From: Paragonimus skrjabini miyazakii
Taxonomy: Eukaryota > Platyhelminthes > Trematoda > Plagiorchiida > Troglotrematidae
NCBI GenBank assembly: GCA_014338405.1
Contig: JTDE01000142.1
Span: forward strand, 68,072 to 132,071
Reading direction: 5' to 3'
DNA: 64,000 nucleotides
Shown here: positions 1 through 12,614 of the stretch, piece by piece
Position numbering within the stretch: position 1 is the first letter of the stretch
Layout of the letters: every line of letters starts with the position of its first letter
Notes under the pieces: generated by a model
What the model was told of the DNA's origin: nothing
What the model saw: only the letters and a program-made list of their open reading frames with translations
Database searches by the model: none
Program-made: the position numbers and the translations under genes

Positions 1-266
1 CGAATTATGCCCAACTGAAGCATATGTTCGAATTCAGCTTTTGCTACTTTGAGTTTATCTGGATGTAAACGACGTGGGCGGGCGAAAATCGGAGGACCGC
101 GTGTTGTAATGTGATGTTCCACACTGTGCTTAACCGTCTCGGAATGTGAGCACGGCCGAGTTAACGATGGAAAATCCTTCAACAGTGCTGCAAAAGACGA
201 TGTTGGTGGAAGAGCGGGTCGGATGCCGACTGACCTCACGTCGGGCTCACCAATTAATGTAGTGGA
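1..266 (-). pseudogene. Ty3/gypsy retrotransposon pol fragment, protease-RT linker and start of RT (runs off window)
   Basis: Reading the minus strand from 266 down to the window edge gives one open frame with the hallmark entry into a Ty3/gypsy reverse transcriptase: a DFPSLT stretch, then HSVEHHITTRGPPIFARPRR and a helix ending in FEHMLQLGII. In this superfamily this segment precedes the RT fingers, where the element copies its RNA into DNA. A TGA at 267-269 closes the frame upstream, so the protease half is broken or frameshifted. The palm and catalytic motifs would lie beyond base 1 and cannot be seen. There is no ATG near 266; the frame is an internal part of a polyprotein. I am confident of the superfamily, not of the family (a CsRn1-like or Gulliver-like fluke element is plausible). 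Confidence 0.85.
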
Positions 267-1673
267 TCAAAACAGTATGTGGAACTCAGGTGTGAATATG
301 ACGTCAAAATATAATGAAAAGGAAAAACAAATAACTCACAATAGTCCGTAGAGATACTACACTAGTAAGTACAGTGGCTTCGCCACTGTAATGAAAGTTG
401 TAGGACAAGAAAGTGATCATTTTGTGATAATGAACGACTTACGAACTTGACTGAATATCTGGCTCATGTCACGATTTTGTCGTATTCTGCCTTCTTGACT
501 GGATGTTCACGTTGCTGTTTCTCTTATGTTATAACAGAAGAAGACTATCATGAATTCAAGTTTGGGAAGTGCGGTTTTAAAAACACCCAACAAAAATGAC
601 TGATGTTTGCGTGCCGTGTTCCGTGCGACTTACCAACTGAAATTTCTATTTCAGGGTTTGGAAAACAGTTCATGCCATTTTCCAAACAGAGGTGGCGCTT
701 AAATTTCATACAGTCCACTGTGTACGTTGTCGTTACTTTTTCGTTTAAGCACTCCAATTTGTGGAATGCAGTGGAGTGGAACCTTATGTCGCCACATTCA
801 GCGACTGCACTCTTTCAGTTGGATCATAAAACCAATCACTCGTCTTGTGCACGCATGCATAAACCCACACGTATCATACCATCAGTCATTCCCGTGACCA
901 ATTGAAGTCATGTGACCTGCTGACTTTTATCTGCTGTGGGGTGAAATTTGTGAGGTAAATTTTTATCTTGATGGCTTTTTATATTTTTCGATGCAGCATC
1001 TAATCGTTGGGGCATTTTACCGTCACAAAACCGCTCACGTAACCGAACGTACTCGAACAGTGTGCATCCAGCGATTGTTCTGAATAATGATTGTGATTAA
1101 CACTTTTCCACTCTATTATCCGTGACTCTTCGTGAACATAAGTCCTCTTTTCGGTTGATCACACCAGGCTGGACAGAGCATGCAGAACAATGTGTTCATA
1201 CCTGACCCGCGTTATTTTGATTCTTGTAGCGTGACGTTTAGTCGGACCAGCGGTAAAAAAATCCACGTTCACAGGCATTGTCCAATCCGAACAGCTATGT
1301 CGGTCGGTGAAGACTGGCAGTATTTGGCATTGGCTAAGCAAGTATACAGAGGTATCAGAATTTTCTGTCCTAAGTTCCTTCCTGCTTAATTCACTTTATG
1401 TAAACATATCAAGACTGTGCATTGAAGCAGAACAAAAGATGTACGTTTCGGTGGCTTTTTCCAGAAGAACACATGTTGAAACGGAAATCTCGTGGTTCTG
1501 TTGTTGTTTATGCAACTTTCCCACTCGACTCGGTAGATTTAGACGCATCCATTCGAATCTCTGTTAGTACGACACGTTTTGGGTTTACATGGTGTTGCTC
1601 GCAAGATGTGTTTTTTGAGCCTTCGGTTAACGGAACTATGTGTAAAAAGAACAAAACTGTTGAGTTTTCCTGA
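267..1673. other. No gene recognised; short perfect hairpin at 370-390
   Basis: Short open frames occur on both strands (for example 603-905 plus) but overlap each other and show no family motif or paired splice sites. The stretch may include upstream gypsy sequence that is too decayed to align by eye. Confidence 0.4.
370..390. repeat. Perfect 9-bp inverted repeat with 3-nt loop
   Basis: TACAGTGGC at 370-378 is exactly mirrored by GCCACTGTA at 382-390 around TTC. It would fold as a stable hairpin on either strand. No T-run follows, so nothing suggests a terminator. Its role is unknown. Confidence 0.6.
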
Positions 1674-1790
1674 CTGGTTGCTTAGTGGTAGATGATGGTT
1701 TATATAATCGCGAGTTTGTGCCTCATTGATCTCAAACGCTCCTGTCTGGGTCTGAGCAGCCTGGGAGCGCCATTCAACTTACATTCTTCT
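1674..1790 (+). repeat. Possible tRNA-derived SINE fragment
   Basis: A segment resembling a pol III A box (TTGCTTAGTGGTAG) is followed about 30 nt later by a degenerate B box (GCGAGTTTGTGCC). A GC-rich inverted repeat then pairs CGCTCC with GGGAGCG (about 1,736-1,780). The layout fits a tRNA-headed SINE, but no second copy was found in the window, so the call is tentative. Confidence 0.3.
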
Positions 1791-1956
1791 CGGTATGTTG
1801 CATGATAGAACACAGTAACGGGTAAGGCGATTCATCTTTGCCAAGGTGTGTGCATGTACTTGCATCTACCTATTCATGCAAGATGAAAGTATTCCGCTTA
1901 ATACCCCATATGTATGAACCCGTATATATGTGCACACATATGTGTCTATTATGTGT

Positions 1957-1958
<2 letters not shown>

Positions 1959-1990
<32 letters not shown>
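1959..1990. repeat. (TA)n microsatellite
   Basis: Sixteen TA units in a row, flanked by TG/CA-rich alternating purine-pyrimidine sequence. The run explains the Ile-Tyr repeat seen when the region is translated; it is not coding. Confidence 0.95.
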
Positions 1991-1995
<5 letters not shown>

Positions 1996-4900
1996 TGCTG
2001 TGAATTTATCGCAACGTCAATTCCCAAACTCAAGTCCACAGTTGAGATACTTTCATTATACCACCATACATGTATTGTGATTTACTGCTAAATCTTACAA
2101 TGATAATGGATCTTTTGTCATATGTGTATTCGAAAACAGTTAGCTAATTCCTCGAGGCATTCCAGTCGATTCGAATTCTTCTGAGTCTGCCTGGTAGCCC
2201 TCAGTTTCTTCGACCCGCACCAAATCGTGTGTATAGTGGAATGCCTTAAAAATTTCTAAGCTCATTTTCAGGTATTAACAACCGCCAGACTGCCTAAATA
2301 AGTATCTATTTCCTCTCATACTCGTTTCACTTCCAGTCTGATTGTACAACTGTTTATCCATAACTCAACTCACTTTGCCCTGCCGCAGAAAATTCTTCTC
2401 TTGAGGGTTCTGTTCAACCGGATGTCTGTGATCGTGTTCAGGATACATCATTTCTCACGTATCATCCCGTACGACGCATTGTCAATTGGCCTCCACAAGC
2501 AGTTAGTGCCGTTGGTGCCAAATCTTGCTGATACAGCTATCCATGACGCGCCCGTGATTGCCATGCGTAATTTCGTGCGCATACCCTCGTTGGTTCCTTT
2601 TCCGACTCTCGCATTCTCTTATCTAACCATTGTTGTCCTTTTCATCTCCTACTGGTTGTCTTTCCGGGTCATCTCTTGGTGTATTGCTTCTGTCGCCTAC
2701 CCTGCTTGACCCGATTCAGGCGCACAAACGGTTTCTTGGGTTCTTCTGTATGCATGCGTTTATGTCTGTGAAAAGCAGCTGTTCGTTTCAAATGCTTCGG
2801 CACAATTACCCTAACTGTTCAGGTTATCCCTGACTTACTTTCATATACCTGTATCTCAAATTGATCACAAGCAGATACATTTTCTCCTGGTCTGTGTTTC
2901 CTCGGGTTCTCGTTATCTGAGCGACACGGACCATAATTTTCTTATCTGTTCAATTTTCCGCTATGTTCTCAAGACCAATCGATCGACATAGCCGGTACCA
3001 AGGTAGGTTGATCGATTGTTTCTGCCTGGTTATCGTAACCCGGTCTCAATGACTGTAACTATCTAGTCCATGATCACAAAGTGGTAGAAGAGTTTCGTGT
3101 TTTTATATTGGTTTCAATCGATTCTGTTTCTCTCGTTACAAGTTTCGACAGGGCATCAGTTGTCCATACCTGTATATAAGGCGCTGGAGAAACTTGTGAT
3201 ATCGACATGCCACCAAGTCACTCATAGGCGCACAGCGACCATTCTAAAATACTCCCTCAGAAGTCTCAACGCTGTTCGAATTTTCAGACTGGTTGTACTT
3301 ATCGTTTTATCGGTCATACCACTTACTGTTCCGATTCATCAAACTGTTGTTTATTGTCTCCTAGCTTGTATCGTTTGGCGTTTGTTTCAACTCCTCCCTA
3401 TCTGAGCGTTCTACAATATTTGCCTTTCTTGCCCTGTGATGAACTCAATTTGACTCAGTTGCAGGTGATAGGATTACAGTGTAGAGTTAACCGAAACTGC
3501 CGCATAAACCCAGACCAGGATGACGGATTTATTTCTGATTCACAAACCAAATAGGCAGCCCTCAAACTTGCGTTTCTTGTACGTAAAAAGTAATGCCAAA
3601 CGTGGTGGACGTAAACCTATTGTGTTGGTCTTCGTCCACAGTATGTGTGTTATTTCTGTGATTGACACCAAAATGGAATGCTTGTGCAGTGATTATTCAA
3701 TTGACAACTGCAGTTTTTCATTCCGATGAGTTGCACGCGCGAGTTCGACCCTCCGTTACCGCGACTGTTTCTGGTTTAATCCAAGTTTGACAATATTTAG
3801 TCCACATCTTTTGTCACGTGGCAAGAAGCTGAGTATAGTGTAAAAGCTGTAAATCTATTAGGTGGTATATACGAGCTTTTTCGAAGTACAGTTCGGCACA
3901 TCTCTGTAGGTAACGCGATTCGTAGTATTGCCAACCCCCACAGTAAAAAGAGAACTTCTGTATGTCCATTTTTAACGAGGGTGAGGTAGATAGTTTCACT
4001 TTAGAAGTGCAAGGCTGATTTGCTTTGAGGTTCTTCACAACATTTGTATAATCTCATCCTTACTTCTGGCTGACACATGTTTAAACAGTCCGGTTCGCAC
4101 ACGTAGTCAACATTGAGCCATACCGAGAGTATCGAGGATCCGAACTGTCCTAACAATACTTCACGAAGTGAAAAATAATTACATGTGTGGTAAATAAGTT
4201 AGGAAACAAATCCTTGAAAACTCAAAACAAGATCAACAATCGAACTAATTCACTTGCATTAATGATCTGTAGAATTATAGTCACTTTTCGCTTATGGTTA
4301 ATCTGTTGAAATCATTCTTCCATATCGGTCTCCTCTCATTGGCCTGTCGTTACGGTGTGACTGCTGAACACGAAACAGTTTGAACCTAAACGTCTGGTAT
4401 GAGAGTAGTAGAAAGACAGTGAAGGCATCTTTATTCATGATTTGCGGAACAAGAAACTTTATGTTGGGTTTCTTTTTGTGCCGTTATTTATCAGAAGTGT
4501 TTCGCATGTAGACCATCAACAAAAACTACACAACATGTCAGTAGCGACCACAACTTTTCACTACGAGCGTTACCATTACAGCCCAATCATTCTGAGTACA
4601 GTTCTTTTCGTTCGACTTCCAAATAGATTATGTGCACGAGCCTGCATTTTGTTTCAGCCGACTTGAGTTTAAATCCCATGAAGTCGCACGCAAGGTCAGG
4701 CAGGTTTCTAGATCAGAATCGTCTGATCATGGACTTTTAAATCCTAACGTCCACAAGTACGGTACGAAAAACCGGTAGACTAAACACACCGTGAAGTTGA
4801 CTGTGGCGTCAGTGCTCGGTTTGGGACTGTAGTGCTTGTTGGACATTATTTTTTACAACCTAGCGACTGTGTTTTCAATGATACTGTCGAATTTCGTCGC

Positions 4901-5770
4901 CCTCGGTCGTTATCCTGTTTGTTATTGAAGTCACCCGATCTACGCCGATGAAACCATTGGAGCTGTTAGTGTTAAAGACTAATATCTACGGTATTTCCTC
5001 ATCACATGATTAGCCGGTGTTGTGGTCGTGCCTCAGTAGTTCTAGCCATGGTAACAAAATAACAGTTTTTATCATACTGCTGGACATGACGATAATTTTG
5101 TTGGGTTGTAGATCACATGAATCTAACGGCTGTAGAATCAAAACGTGCAACATTTAATCCTGTGCTACGAATATTAGGTCCCGGTGGTCTACACTCAACG
5201 GAAGGCTGGACAGAAAAAGCCTGACAAACGAATGAACTTCTCGTAACGGAAGTCACTGTACCATTTGCGCTTACCCATGTACTCCTTTCTCGCCAGTACG
5301 GTAAAGCACACGGCCTGAGAGTGAGGTTTAATGGCGAGCCAAACCGCCTTGGAAATGGCTTTTAGATACAGTCTGTTTTGTAGACTGATTACTGTAAAGA
5401 CGTTTGGCAGCGCGTGAGGGCAATTTGTACAATGTCTAGAAATGTCATACAAAGGGTCTAGGCAGTCTGAAAGATCATACGTGTACAACCACATTGGATG
5501 AGAGCGGGACATTCACACCTCTTGAGAATAGAGTCGCTGGGAGTTTTTCTGCAGAAAACGTGCGTTTACCACTGTGGGGGAGAGGTCCTGAGAATGTGAT
5601 CATACTGCAAGTTGGTGCCGTTTCCAGTGATTTTTTAACGGCAATGAGAGGATACGGACACGCGGATCTCATGGCAGTATTCACAGCATTTTCTACAGTA
5701 AAGAAGTAGTCATGAATGTGTCTGAGCGCTGTCGCGCGATCATTTAAGCGTGCTTATTGCGATATCAACG
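1991..5770. other. No gene or element confidently recognised
   Basis: Several open frames of 60-105 codons lie here (2,401-2,709 plus, 3,097-3,405 plus, 5,195-5,512 minus, 5,494-5,709 plus). None shows a domain motif I can name and they overlap on opposite strands. The part near 5,200-5,720 is more GC-rich than its surroundings and may be an unrecognised repeat. Weak B-box-like strings near 3,740 and 4,665 lack a convincing A box. A 9-bp inverted repeat (CAATCGATC) lies at 2,976-2,984 and 3,010-3,018. Confidence 0.4.
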
Positions 5771-5773
5771 ACA

Positions 5774-5930
5774 TGGTGGTCGACGCGGTTACCTCACGAA
5801 GGTGTGGCCGGAGTTCATGACTGGGTCGTGGCTTGGATACGCACTGCTGACAATTTCTAGCAAGAATGAAACTGGATCCTAGCGTTTGTTTTTGAGAGAG
5901 GTTGATTGAAAAATCTTTTTGGGATGCAAA
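5774..5930 (+). repeat. tRNA-derived hammerhead SINE, copy a (degenerate)
   Basis: The copy aligns with the other family members: a tRNA-like head (GTGGTCGACGCGGTTACCTCACG, here split by one insertion), then a B-box remnant GGAGTTCATGAC. The ribozyme region follows at about 5,842-5,890. Its core reads CTGACAA instead of CTGANGA, GAAAC is kept, and the cleavage triplet is ATC. The downstream body (GAGAGAGGTTGATTG) also matches. It is predicted inactive because G8 is lost. Confidence 0.6.
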
Positions 5931-7008
5931 AGCTATAATCACTTGCGCTGCACATCCCCAGTGACTTACTCACGCTACTTTTGCAGCCAGGTCTTTCCCA
6001 TTTTTATGTAGGTTATGTTAGGAAACGTCATACTGAGGGCGTACAACGATGCTGTGCGTAATGTTTTTTTCTATCCATATTTGTTTTCAAGTTGATTTAT
6101 TTTAAAACCATTTTTATAACCTTGGTGGTATGGTCGATTAAACGGAGGTGGATTATTAATAAGTTGTGAGTTTGAATTCATAGTTGGTGCAGGAATTTTG
6201 TTTGTTGAACCTCAGCTAGGGAGAATGGATTTCCACCCGTTTACCTTCACCACGAAATCTTCTGAGAAACCCTGTCAATCAGGGTACGACTATAATCGAT
6301 CTATCTCTCTTTCACCTCAACTAGAGCACTTTTGGGGAAATTCAAGTCTGATAGATCCATGTATGCATCCTGGAATACACCGCCTTTGGTTTCCAAGTAT
6401 TGGTGCCTAATCTAAAGTACGTCGTAAAATTAGCGTCTTCGACCTATATAGTTTTCATTAGAATATTTCACACTGGCTGTCTTCATCATCATTATACACA
6501 GCAATACATCACTGGTGCTTAACTGCCACACAACCACTGGCCGTGCTTTTCCAGGTTAAAATTCGATGGCAGTTTAAAATTGGTGTCGTTTAGAAATACC
6601 GGAATACTTCGTTTTCTTACATGAGAAGTATTCACCTCTGTTTTGGATATTGGTGATTAGGTTAACGCCTGGCTTTACTGTAACCACCGGAGCTCTTACG
6701 TTGGTGGGCCGTTATGTCAATTACGGTTGTTAAACAGTTTAAAGAATTCAATCTATAGCAACTGAGTGATTGCGAAGACCAATAATATTCTAATTGTAAT
6801 TTCTTTTCGAGAAGTAGGTGCATTTCGATTTATTCCCTTTTAAAGGAGAGGGTAATTCAGCCCAAAAGTTATGTCCGTTTGATAAACAATTGTGCACCAG
6901 TTACCGCCATGTGTTGTTATTTTGGTCTCCTAATCCAACCCTGTTCTAATCAGTTAACCTGTTGTCGTTAGACATATTCACTCATGCCTACGGGAATAAT
7001 TATGCAAT

Positions 7009-7281
7009 TCAAGCTTGCGATGATAACCTTTTTGCTCCGCAGTAAAAATGTAGAGATTGTAAAGCAACCTTCATGTCTTCAAGTGACTCGTATATCAACA
7101 TGAAGGAAAGGTCAGGTGGTGTATAAGTTGTTGAGTTATCTTCAAAACTGAAAATATCATGCAATTTTTCAGTGCTTGATCTCCGAAGAATAACATGTTT
7201 GTCTTCATCTTGGATTTTATAGTGTTGATGTTCGATTCCCACATGATTTGAGAGCACGTTCAGTGAGGCTTCGTGTGTCAC
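7009..7281 (-). other. Open frame next to candidate exons, hydrophilic, unrecognised
   Basis: An open frame of about 90 codons that looks protein-like: it is rich in charged residues, contains EHQHYKIQDEDKHVILRRSS and DDMKVALQ-like helices, and ends in a stop at about 7,009. It abuts the candidate exon 7,282-7,382 but in another frame, so either a small intron or a frameshift separates them. No start context or known domain was seen. It may be the last exon of the same gene, a decayed repeat or a chance frame. Confidence 0.25.
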
Positions 7282-7382
7282 CTTTTATTGTTTCATGAGT
7301 GCATTTGTGTTTTTCATGCAATTTTCGGCGACCAGTGGAAATACGACCGTTATGGACATTTTGTTTGATTTTCTCCACGTAC
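7282..7382 (-). CDS. Candidate internal exon (101 nt) of an unidentified gene
   Basis: On the minus strand GCTATTTGCAG gives a good acceptor before 7,382. The frame then stays open through a basic stretch (YVEKIKQNVHNGRISTGRRK) to AAAAG followed by gtgaca at 7,281, a weak donor. The upstream candidate exon 7,740-7,826 ends in phase 2 and this one starts by supplying the missing single base, so the joined frame stays open. That agreement has about a one-in-three chance of being accidental. The function is not recognised. Confidence 0.33.
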
Positions 7383-7739
7383 CTGCAAATAGCCTGTGTA
7401 TGATCACAGCGAATGATAAAAGGGATAGTGGAAACTCCTATGCAACGTGGAATGGCTGACCTGTCACTTGTTTTGACATCTACTTCTGGTTCTCTTAGAA
7501 ATGTACCCAACTGTAGAGTTTCAGTATAGCAACTGTCCAAACAGAAGCGAACCAACGTCACGGAATAGTTGATCACTGACGACCGCCGTTGTAACAGGCA
7601 AAATCAAATAAACGTTATTTGATATGATACAAACCTCAGTTTATTGGAAACATGCTTACTCAGAACGGCGTTTTAGAAACTTGGTTCAACGATATCCAAC
7701 CCTGTTGATATTTGAGTTGTATTCTTGCGATGTCTTCAC

Positions 7740-7826
7740 CTTCCACGAGAACACTTCTCAATGATCGCTTCAATTGTAAATGTACGCAATTCTGCTGGAA
7801 ATGTTTTTTCAAAGTTGTCCATTGTT
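7740..7826 (-). CDS. Candidate internal exon (87 nt) of an unidentified gene
   Basis: The minus strand has a textbook acceptor (a pyrimidine-rich tract, a CATTAAC branch-like site, then CTACAG) before 7,826 and a donor GGAAG followed by gtgaag after 7,740. Two frames are open across it. The one that phases correctly into 7,282-7,382 reads MDNFEKTFPAELRTFTIEAI and onward to KCSRG. Composition and splice signals favour a real exon; family and function are unknown. A translation start at the internal ATG is possible but cannot be decided. Confidence 0.37.
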
Positions 7827-8085
7827 CTGTAGTTAATGATTGAAACAACTAAGAATAATAGCGAAATGTGACTTTCCGAAATGGATTCTGAAAAGTATGC
7901 CTCAGTGGATAGTACTACTAGAAAGGTGTCCGTCATGATATTTCACATTTTTGATATTTAGCACGTAAAATACCACAGTTGCATATGTGCCACAGTGTGA
8001 GGGAAAACAAGTATTGTGTAAGATTAAGGAAGAGAACAAACGTGAAGGGGTCAAGAAAAAGTTAACGATGCACAGTGCGACTCAA

Positions 8086-9150
8086 CACAAGCACCAATGA
8101 CTTCTTTTCTTCGCCGCATCAGACAGCGTCCTCAACGAAAGGTGTTCAGTATCCTTTAGACCGCAGCAAGGTAGCCGGGTGCGCCCTACTGAAGCAAGAC
8201 TCAGAGCGAGTGCCTTCATACCCTGAACCCAAGTCATGTGCTGACCACGAGCTGCCAATTCCAGCCCAGTTCACTGCTCGCAAATAAGGCACAATGTGAC
8301 AGGCGGTGCGTTGGCATTCGTTAGATATGGCCAAACCGGGGAAGCCTGTAAGACGAGAACAATATGCTTAAGAGTTAACGGAGTTAGTCCTTCCTTAAAA
8401 CACATCGGCGAACCTTGTTATTGCCGACACGGTGTTCCCACACCACGCCGATTATGCTTCGGAGATAACGGTGGTAAAAAACGGATGCTCTGTTAGCGTC
8501 TTTCGCACGAATGGACCAGGTTTCGGAGCCGCACAATAAGACTGCTCTAACAGTGGCATTATGCACTTCCTTTCACAGAGAGACTGATATCATGCCGACG
8601 CCACAGATGAAGTAAGTTGATAAACTCCATCCTGGCCATTGCTATGCGCTTTGTGATCTCATCAGGCATTCCACGATATCTGATACAGCTTCGGAAGTGT
8701 ATAAACGTCCTGACTACTAACTGCTCACCACTAAGGGTGAGAGAAGGCACAGAGTCCTGCCAATCTTGTAACAGCACCTTGCAAAGACCATACCCAACTG
8801 ACGGACTAAAGCCTTTAATCTGCCAAAGTTGTTCTGGGCCCTCCAAGAACCCTCACAGATTGGGGCGATTTCGTCTACGTACTCTGTCTCGAATTCGAGT
8901 GCCCGGGAGCAAATCCACACCACCATATCTGCAGTCTGTCAGGGCACACTCTAGGATCTCATCCAATACAAGGTTGAATGGGAAGCGGGAGGCTGGACCA
9001 CTTTGTCGCGCCCCGCTTGAGGTGTTGCAAGTCGGAGATACGTTACCCACCCGTTTACCCAGGTACCGTCATGGAAATGTTTTATGCACCTATCGGGGGT
9101 TATTCCGGTTCCGACCAAACCCTATCGCTTCGAAGATTCTCTAGAGCAAA
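8086..9150 (-). pseudogene. Non-LTR retrotransposon (LINE family A), 5'-truncated RT copy
   Basis: Minus-strand pieces read in order as the C-terminal two-thirds of a fluke-type LINE ORF2. RT block with FPFNLVLDEILECAL at about 9,000; palm box YVDE at 8,870-8,881 (normally YADD, so the second metal-binding Asp is Glu); thumb with EITKRIAMARMEFINLLHLW; then AVLLCGSETW and HRYLRSIIGVVWEHRV at about 8,400-8,560; and the C-terminal GQHMTW to HW stretch ending near 8,090. At least three frameshifts and several stops separate them, so it is dead. The same family occurs at 56.2-59.3 kb, also on the minus strand. The endonuclease half is missing, as in most 5'-truncated LINE insertions. The long plus-strand frame here is only the antisense shadow. 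Confidence 0.88.
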
Positions 9151-11860
9151 ATCTGATAGTCTGGTTTATATTCCCTTACAGGGTTCACTATAATCTTACG
9201 GCATTTACTTGAGAAAGAACACACATTCCACTTAGAGGAATTATTTTGACCTGTCCGACAACCTCATCATCCCAGGAATAAAACCCGTTGGCTGAGACTC
9301 GCGTTTCGTTAGCACAAAGGTGCGGGGTGTGCAACATTTCTTGGCGAACACAGTCAATCTGGCTGTCGTGTGACCGTGGTAATGGCATGACCAATGCACA
9401 AATGAGGTAAGTTTTGACAAAAAAATTAGTATATAGAAATCACTGCGGTTGCGGGGCGTATTTTCCACGAGAGGTTAGTGGACTGGTTATTGTGGATGAG
9501 GACTATGTGTAAACATTCAGTTCAACACACTGGAAAGATCTTTATCGTTTATCAAGATAGACGCGCGGGGAACTGATTTTCTTCAGCATAACACTACCTG
9601 ATATAAACTTCTCAGAGGAAGCGATAGTTCGGTTCGTTCTTTGCTAAATATATGCATTCAGTTGGTCAGCATGCGGCCGTGTTGTGCAGCTGATTGGGAG
9701 TTTCTGCGGCATGCATACTCCACAAAAACAAGAATTCTGAGATCTAGTGTTCTACGTCGATGTTCAAAGATACCGTAAAAGAGAAATGGTATGACCTAAA
9801 TCCACCTCTTCTCGATGCAATGTTCGGGAGCGTGCCAAAATGTTTTGCTGATGTCAAGAATGGACACAAATTATGTGGGTGTTGCAAAGGTCATCTAGAT
9901 GAAAGCCTATCGCATGGTCCCGCTGTTCTCCATTGGTCACTTTTACGGCTAACAGTGCTAACTGCCATGTCCAAGTTTCTCCCAGCGGTGCAAGGTGATA
10001 TCACGAGCAACATTGAGTATATCGACATTTTTCTAGTATCCAATTGCACCCAACCAAAGAATGTATACTTGTGGCTCCGAACTTGGCATCTATGTATGGA
10101 TCGAAAACGTGTTCGATCTATGATATGGTCACTAGATGTGTAGTAACAAAAGAGTGTAAGTTGCCCTACTATTTTCGTTTAACTTTCTCCACTCTGGTGT
10201 GCCTTCATGAGGTCCAAATGTTTATTTGGTAGATGTATCGAAGGTCTTATGGAAACGGTCCCAACTTAATAGTGCCAATGAAACAACCGGTGTCCGAGTC
10301 CGCCAAATCCAACAGTCACAAGCACAAACGTATATGGGACAGAACTGAGCTCTGTCTATAAACGCGAATGAAGAAGTACATATTGAATTGGATCAAAGAA
10401 CAGTTCACACATCCAGTTGAAGATACGCTTATGTAAGATCTCAGATAACCCGTATCAACTGACACGCATCATTTAGCCGTAACGCAGCTGTCCCTGTATA
10501 CCATGACTGACATTCATACAAACTATCATATATATAATTTAATGTTTACATCCATGTTGAAATTTTTCACTCCCGGTTTTATACTCGGTGTTGACTAGCA
10601 TTGCCAGTGCATATCGTTGAGCCAGACGTTGATTTGCTTCATTCTCATACTTCACTGTGATGGGTAACATAAAAACATTTTCGAATTCTGTCAACCGGTT
10701 GGACTGATAACCAATCACTCTACTCTGTTAATTTCGCATCCAGGCAGGGTTGTGTAGTCGATCTTAGTGATGGCAGCTGACACGGTTGAAAACGCCCTGA
10801 TTGTGACACAAACAGGATCCAGCTTGACTTTTGTATGCTCTCACCAAGGTAAATTCCTACGTTTCTCGCCCCGACAGTCGGTTAACTGACCATCTGAATG
10901 TAACCCGATTAGTAACTCCATCTATGTTGATGTAAGTATCACATGTGAAAGACGAAGTTTGTCGTTCTCTTCTCCATTTCTTCATTTATCGCTTTTAACT
11001 GTTCTGTTTTCTTTCTCTTGTTCCTGATGTTTACTTCCCCTAGCACATTTCTTATGACGTTGATACCAGCTAACTGTAGCCGGTTAAAATGTGATGGACA
11101 TAGTGGATAGTTGTTCCCAACAAAACCAACGGATTTTACAATGTCTCATTGCATGCCACGCCCCGTTTCCTCACAACTGCTCACAGCGTTAATTAATGGG
11201 CGTAGTATAAGGTGACTCCTTGAGTATGGACTTGTAAATACCTCATAGAACCTTGAAGTGAGGCCCAGAATAAAAGAAGCACAAATAGAGCCTTTGTTGG
11301 AACAGTGTCGTTGTATATGGTCAAACAGGAAACCTACGTTGCTGTGCCGTGATCAGCTATATGGGAGATCGATAGACTTCTATAGATAGGAACAAGTGGT
11401 TCTGTTTAACCTGGCCCTATAGCCTTGAGCGAAGACATAAGTACCTTGCTTACTTCACGAGTGTGCGTAGGAGTGTACCAAAGTCTGGGTACATGCCGTG
11501 ACAAGGTCTTGCACAACTGATTTGTTATAACACAAACATAATTAGGGTCTAGTGCGTCCCTCGAAAACGGCTAGCCCATAAGTCCATGGAAGTGCGAAAG
11601 CTGCCATCGATTAACAGTGATGTGCAAATCATATTACCTCAAAATAACCATTGCTTATGGGCAGTCGAAATCTCCTTCGACAAGATTAATGTTTCTGTGA
11701 TTTCAACTTGATAGTGTGTCCTAATCATAAGCTTATTAATTAACGTGAACAGGACAGTTGCTGTGTTTCTTCTCGAAGAAACCAAACAGTATGGACATTA
11801 TTCACAAAGGAATGTAGCTGAGCGTTTAAATATGATGATTTAGTCGTGTAGAACATGAAG
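9151..11860. other. No gene recognised; one 127-codon plus-strand frame at 9,760-10,143
   Basis: The frame at 9,760-10,143 starts with an ATG, is hydrophilic at first (MFKDTVKEKWYDLNPPLLDA) and contains two close Cys-Gly-Cys-Cys residues, but no family is evident and its second half looks random. At 9,407 a consensus donor (GAG then gtaagt) follows an open stretch, but its acceptor is weak. Nothing else is supported. Confidence 0.3.
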
Positions 11861-11861
11861 T

Positions 11862-12040
11862 CAATAGCGAATTTGTTAACACGGTTGCCTCACGACAGCG
11901 TGGCCGTTTTTCAGATACTAGCCATGACGAAGATATGAACGATTGATGATCTCTAATAATTGCGAACCTCGAGTATGATGTCTCCTTTCAAAAGGAGCTC
12001 ACTGCAAATTATATGGCAATAGATTTCAGGACTGCATTCA
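11862..12040 (+). repeat. tRNA-derived hammerhead SINE, copy b (degenerate)
   Basis: It shares AACACGGTTGCCTCACG and GCGTGGCCG with other copies, followed by a damaged B box and the spacer GCCATGACGAAGATATG. The ribozyme region near 11,935-11,985 reads TTGATGAT, then GAACC, then CTCGAGTA. C3 and the cleavage triplet are changed, so it is predicted inactive. The family's downstream hairpin is well kept (CTCCTTT, CAA, AAGGAG near 11,990-12,000). Confidence 0.65.
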
Positions 12041-12614
12041 TTTAATCTCCTTTGAAGTCTACAATTACCTAATTCGTTGCACTGTATGATAGATGCTGAT
12101 GAAGATCCACCGCACTAGACACCACGATGATGTACTGTAACGTTATATCCGTCGCCCTGCAAAATGAAGTGGTAAACGCCATCATTTACTTTCAACCCCT
12201 CGATGAACAAATGCGTTTGTGTTCGAGTGATGTTCCAAAGTGTCAGATCAAAAAATGAACATTACATTTATAGACAACTCGAAGTTTCACATGGATCTCA
12301 AAGTAGGTATCAATCGATTTGTGGGGAAACAAGTTGTCATGAAATATAAACGCTTCTGATATGTAGATTTATTAATAAGAAACAGTAGAAGTATTTGAAA
12401 TTAATCGGCTCTATCACACCACAGTTATACGGCTTGCTCAAAAATAAAAAAAGATAGTATTCTTATGCCTATGTCCAAATCTCCTTAACATACACTAGCA
12501 AAACGGTTCAGCGAAGTGTTGTTGCCCATCAAAAATCACTGGCTACAACCGTTGTACAGAAGACCTAATTTATTGCCGAACTAGAAGTATTGAATCCCGA
12601 CAATAAGTACATGT

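Noticed and set aside
1838..2080. Plus-strand frame with an Ile-Tyr repeat
   Set aside because: The repeat is just the translation of a (TA)n microsatellite.
8617..9144. The longest open frame in the window (175 codons, plus strand)
   Set aside because: It lies antisense to the LINE family A RT, whose minus-strand motifs explain the region.
9760..10143. 127-codon plus-strand frame with ATG, possible small protein
   Set aside because: No domain, no splice or promoter support, and its second half looks like random translation; kept only as a note in the gene-free stretch.
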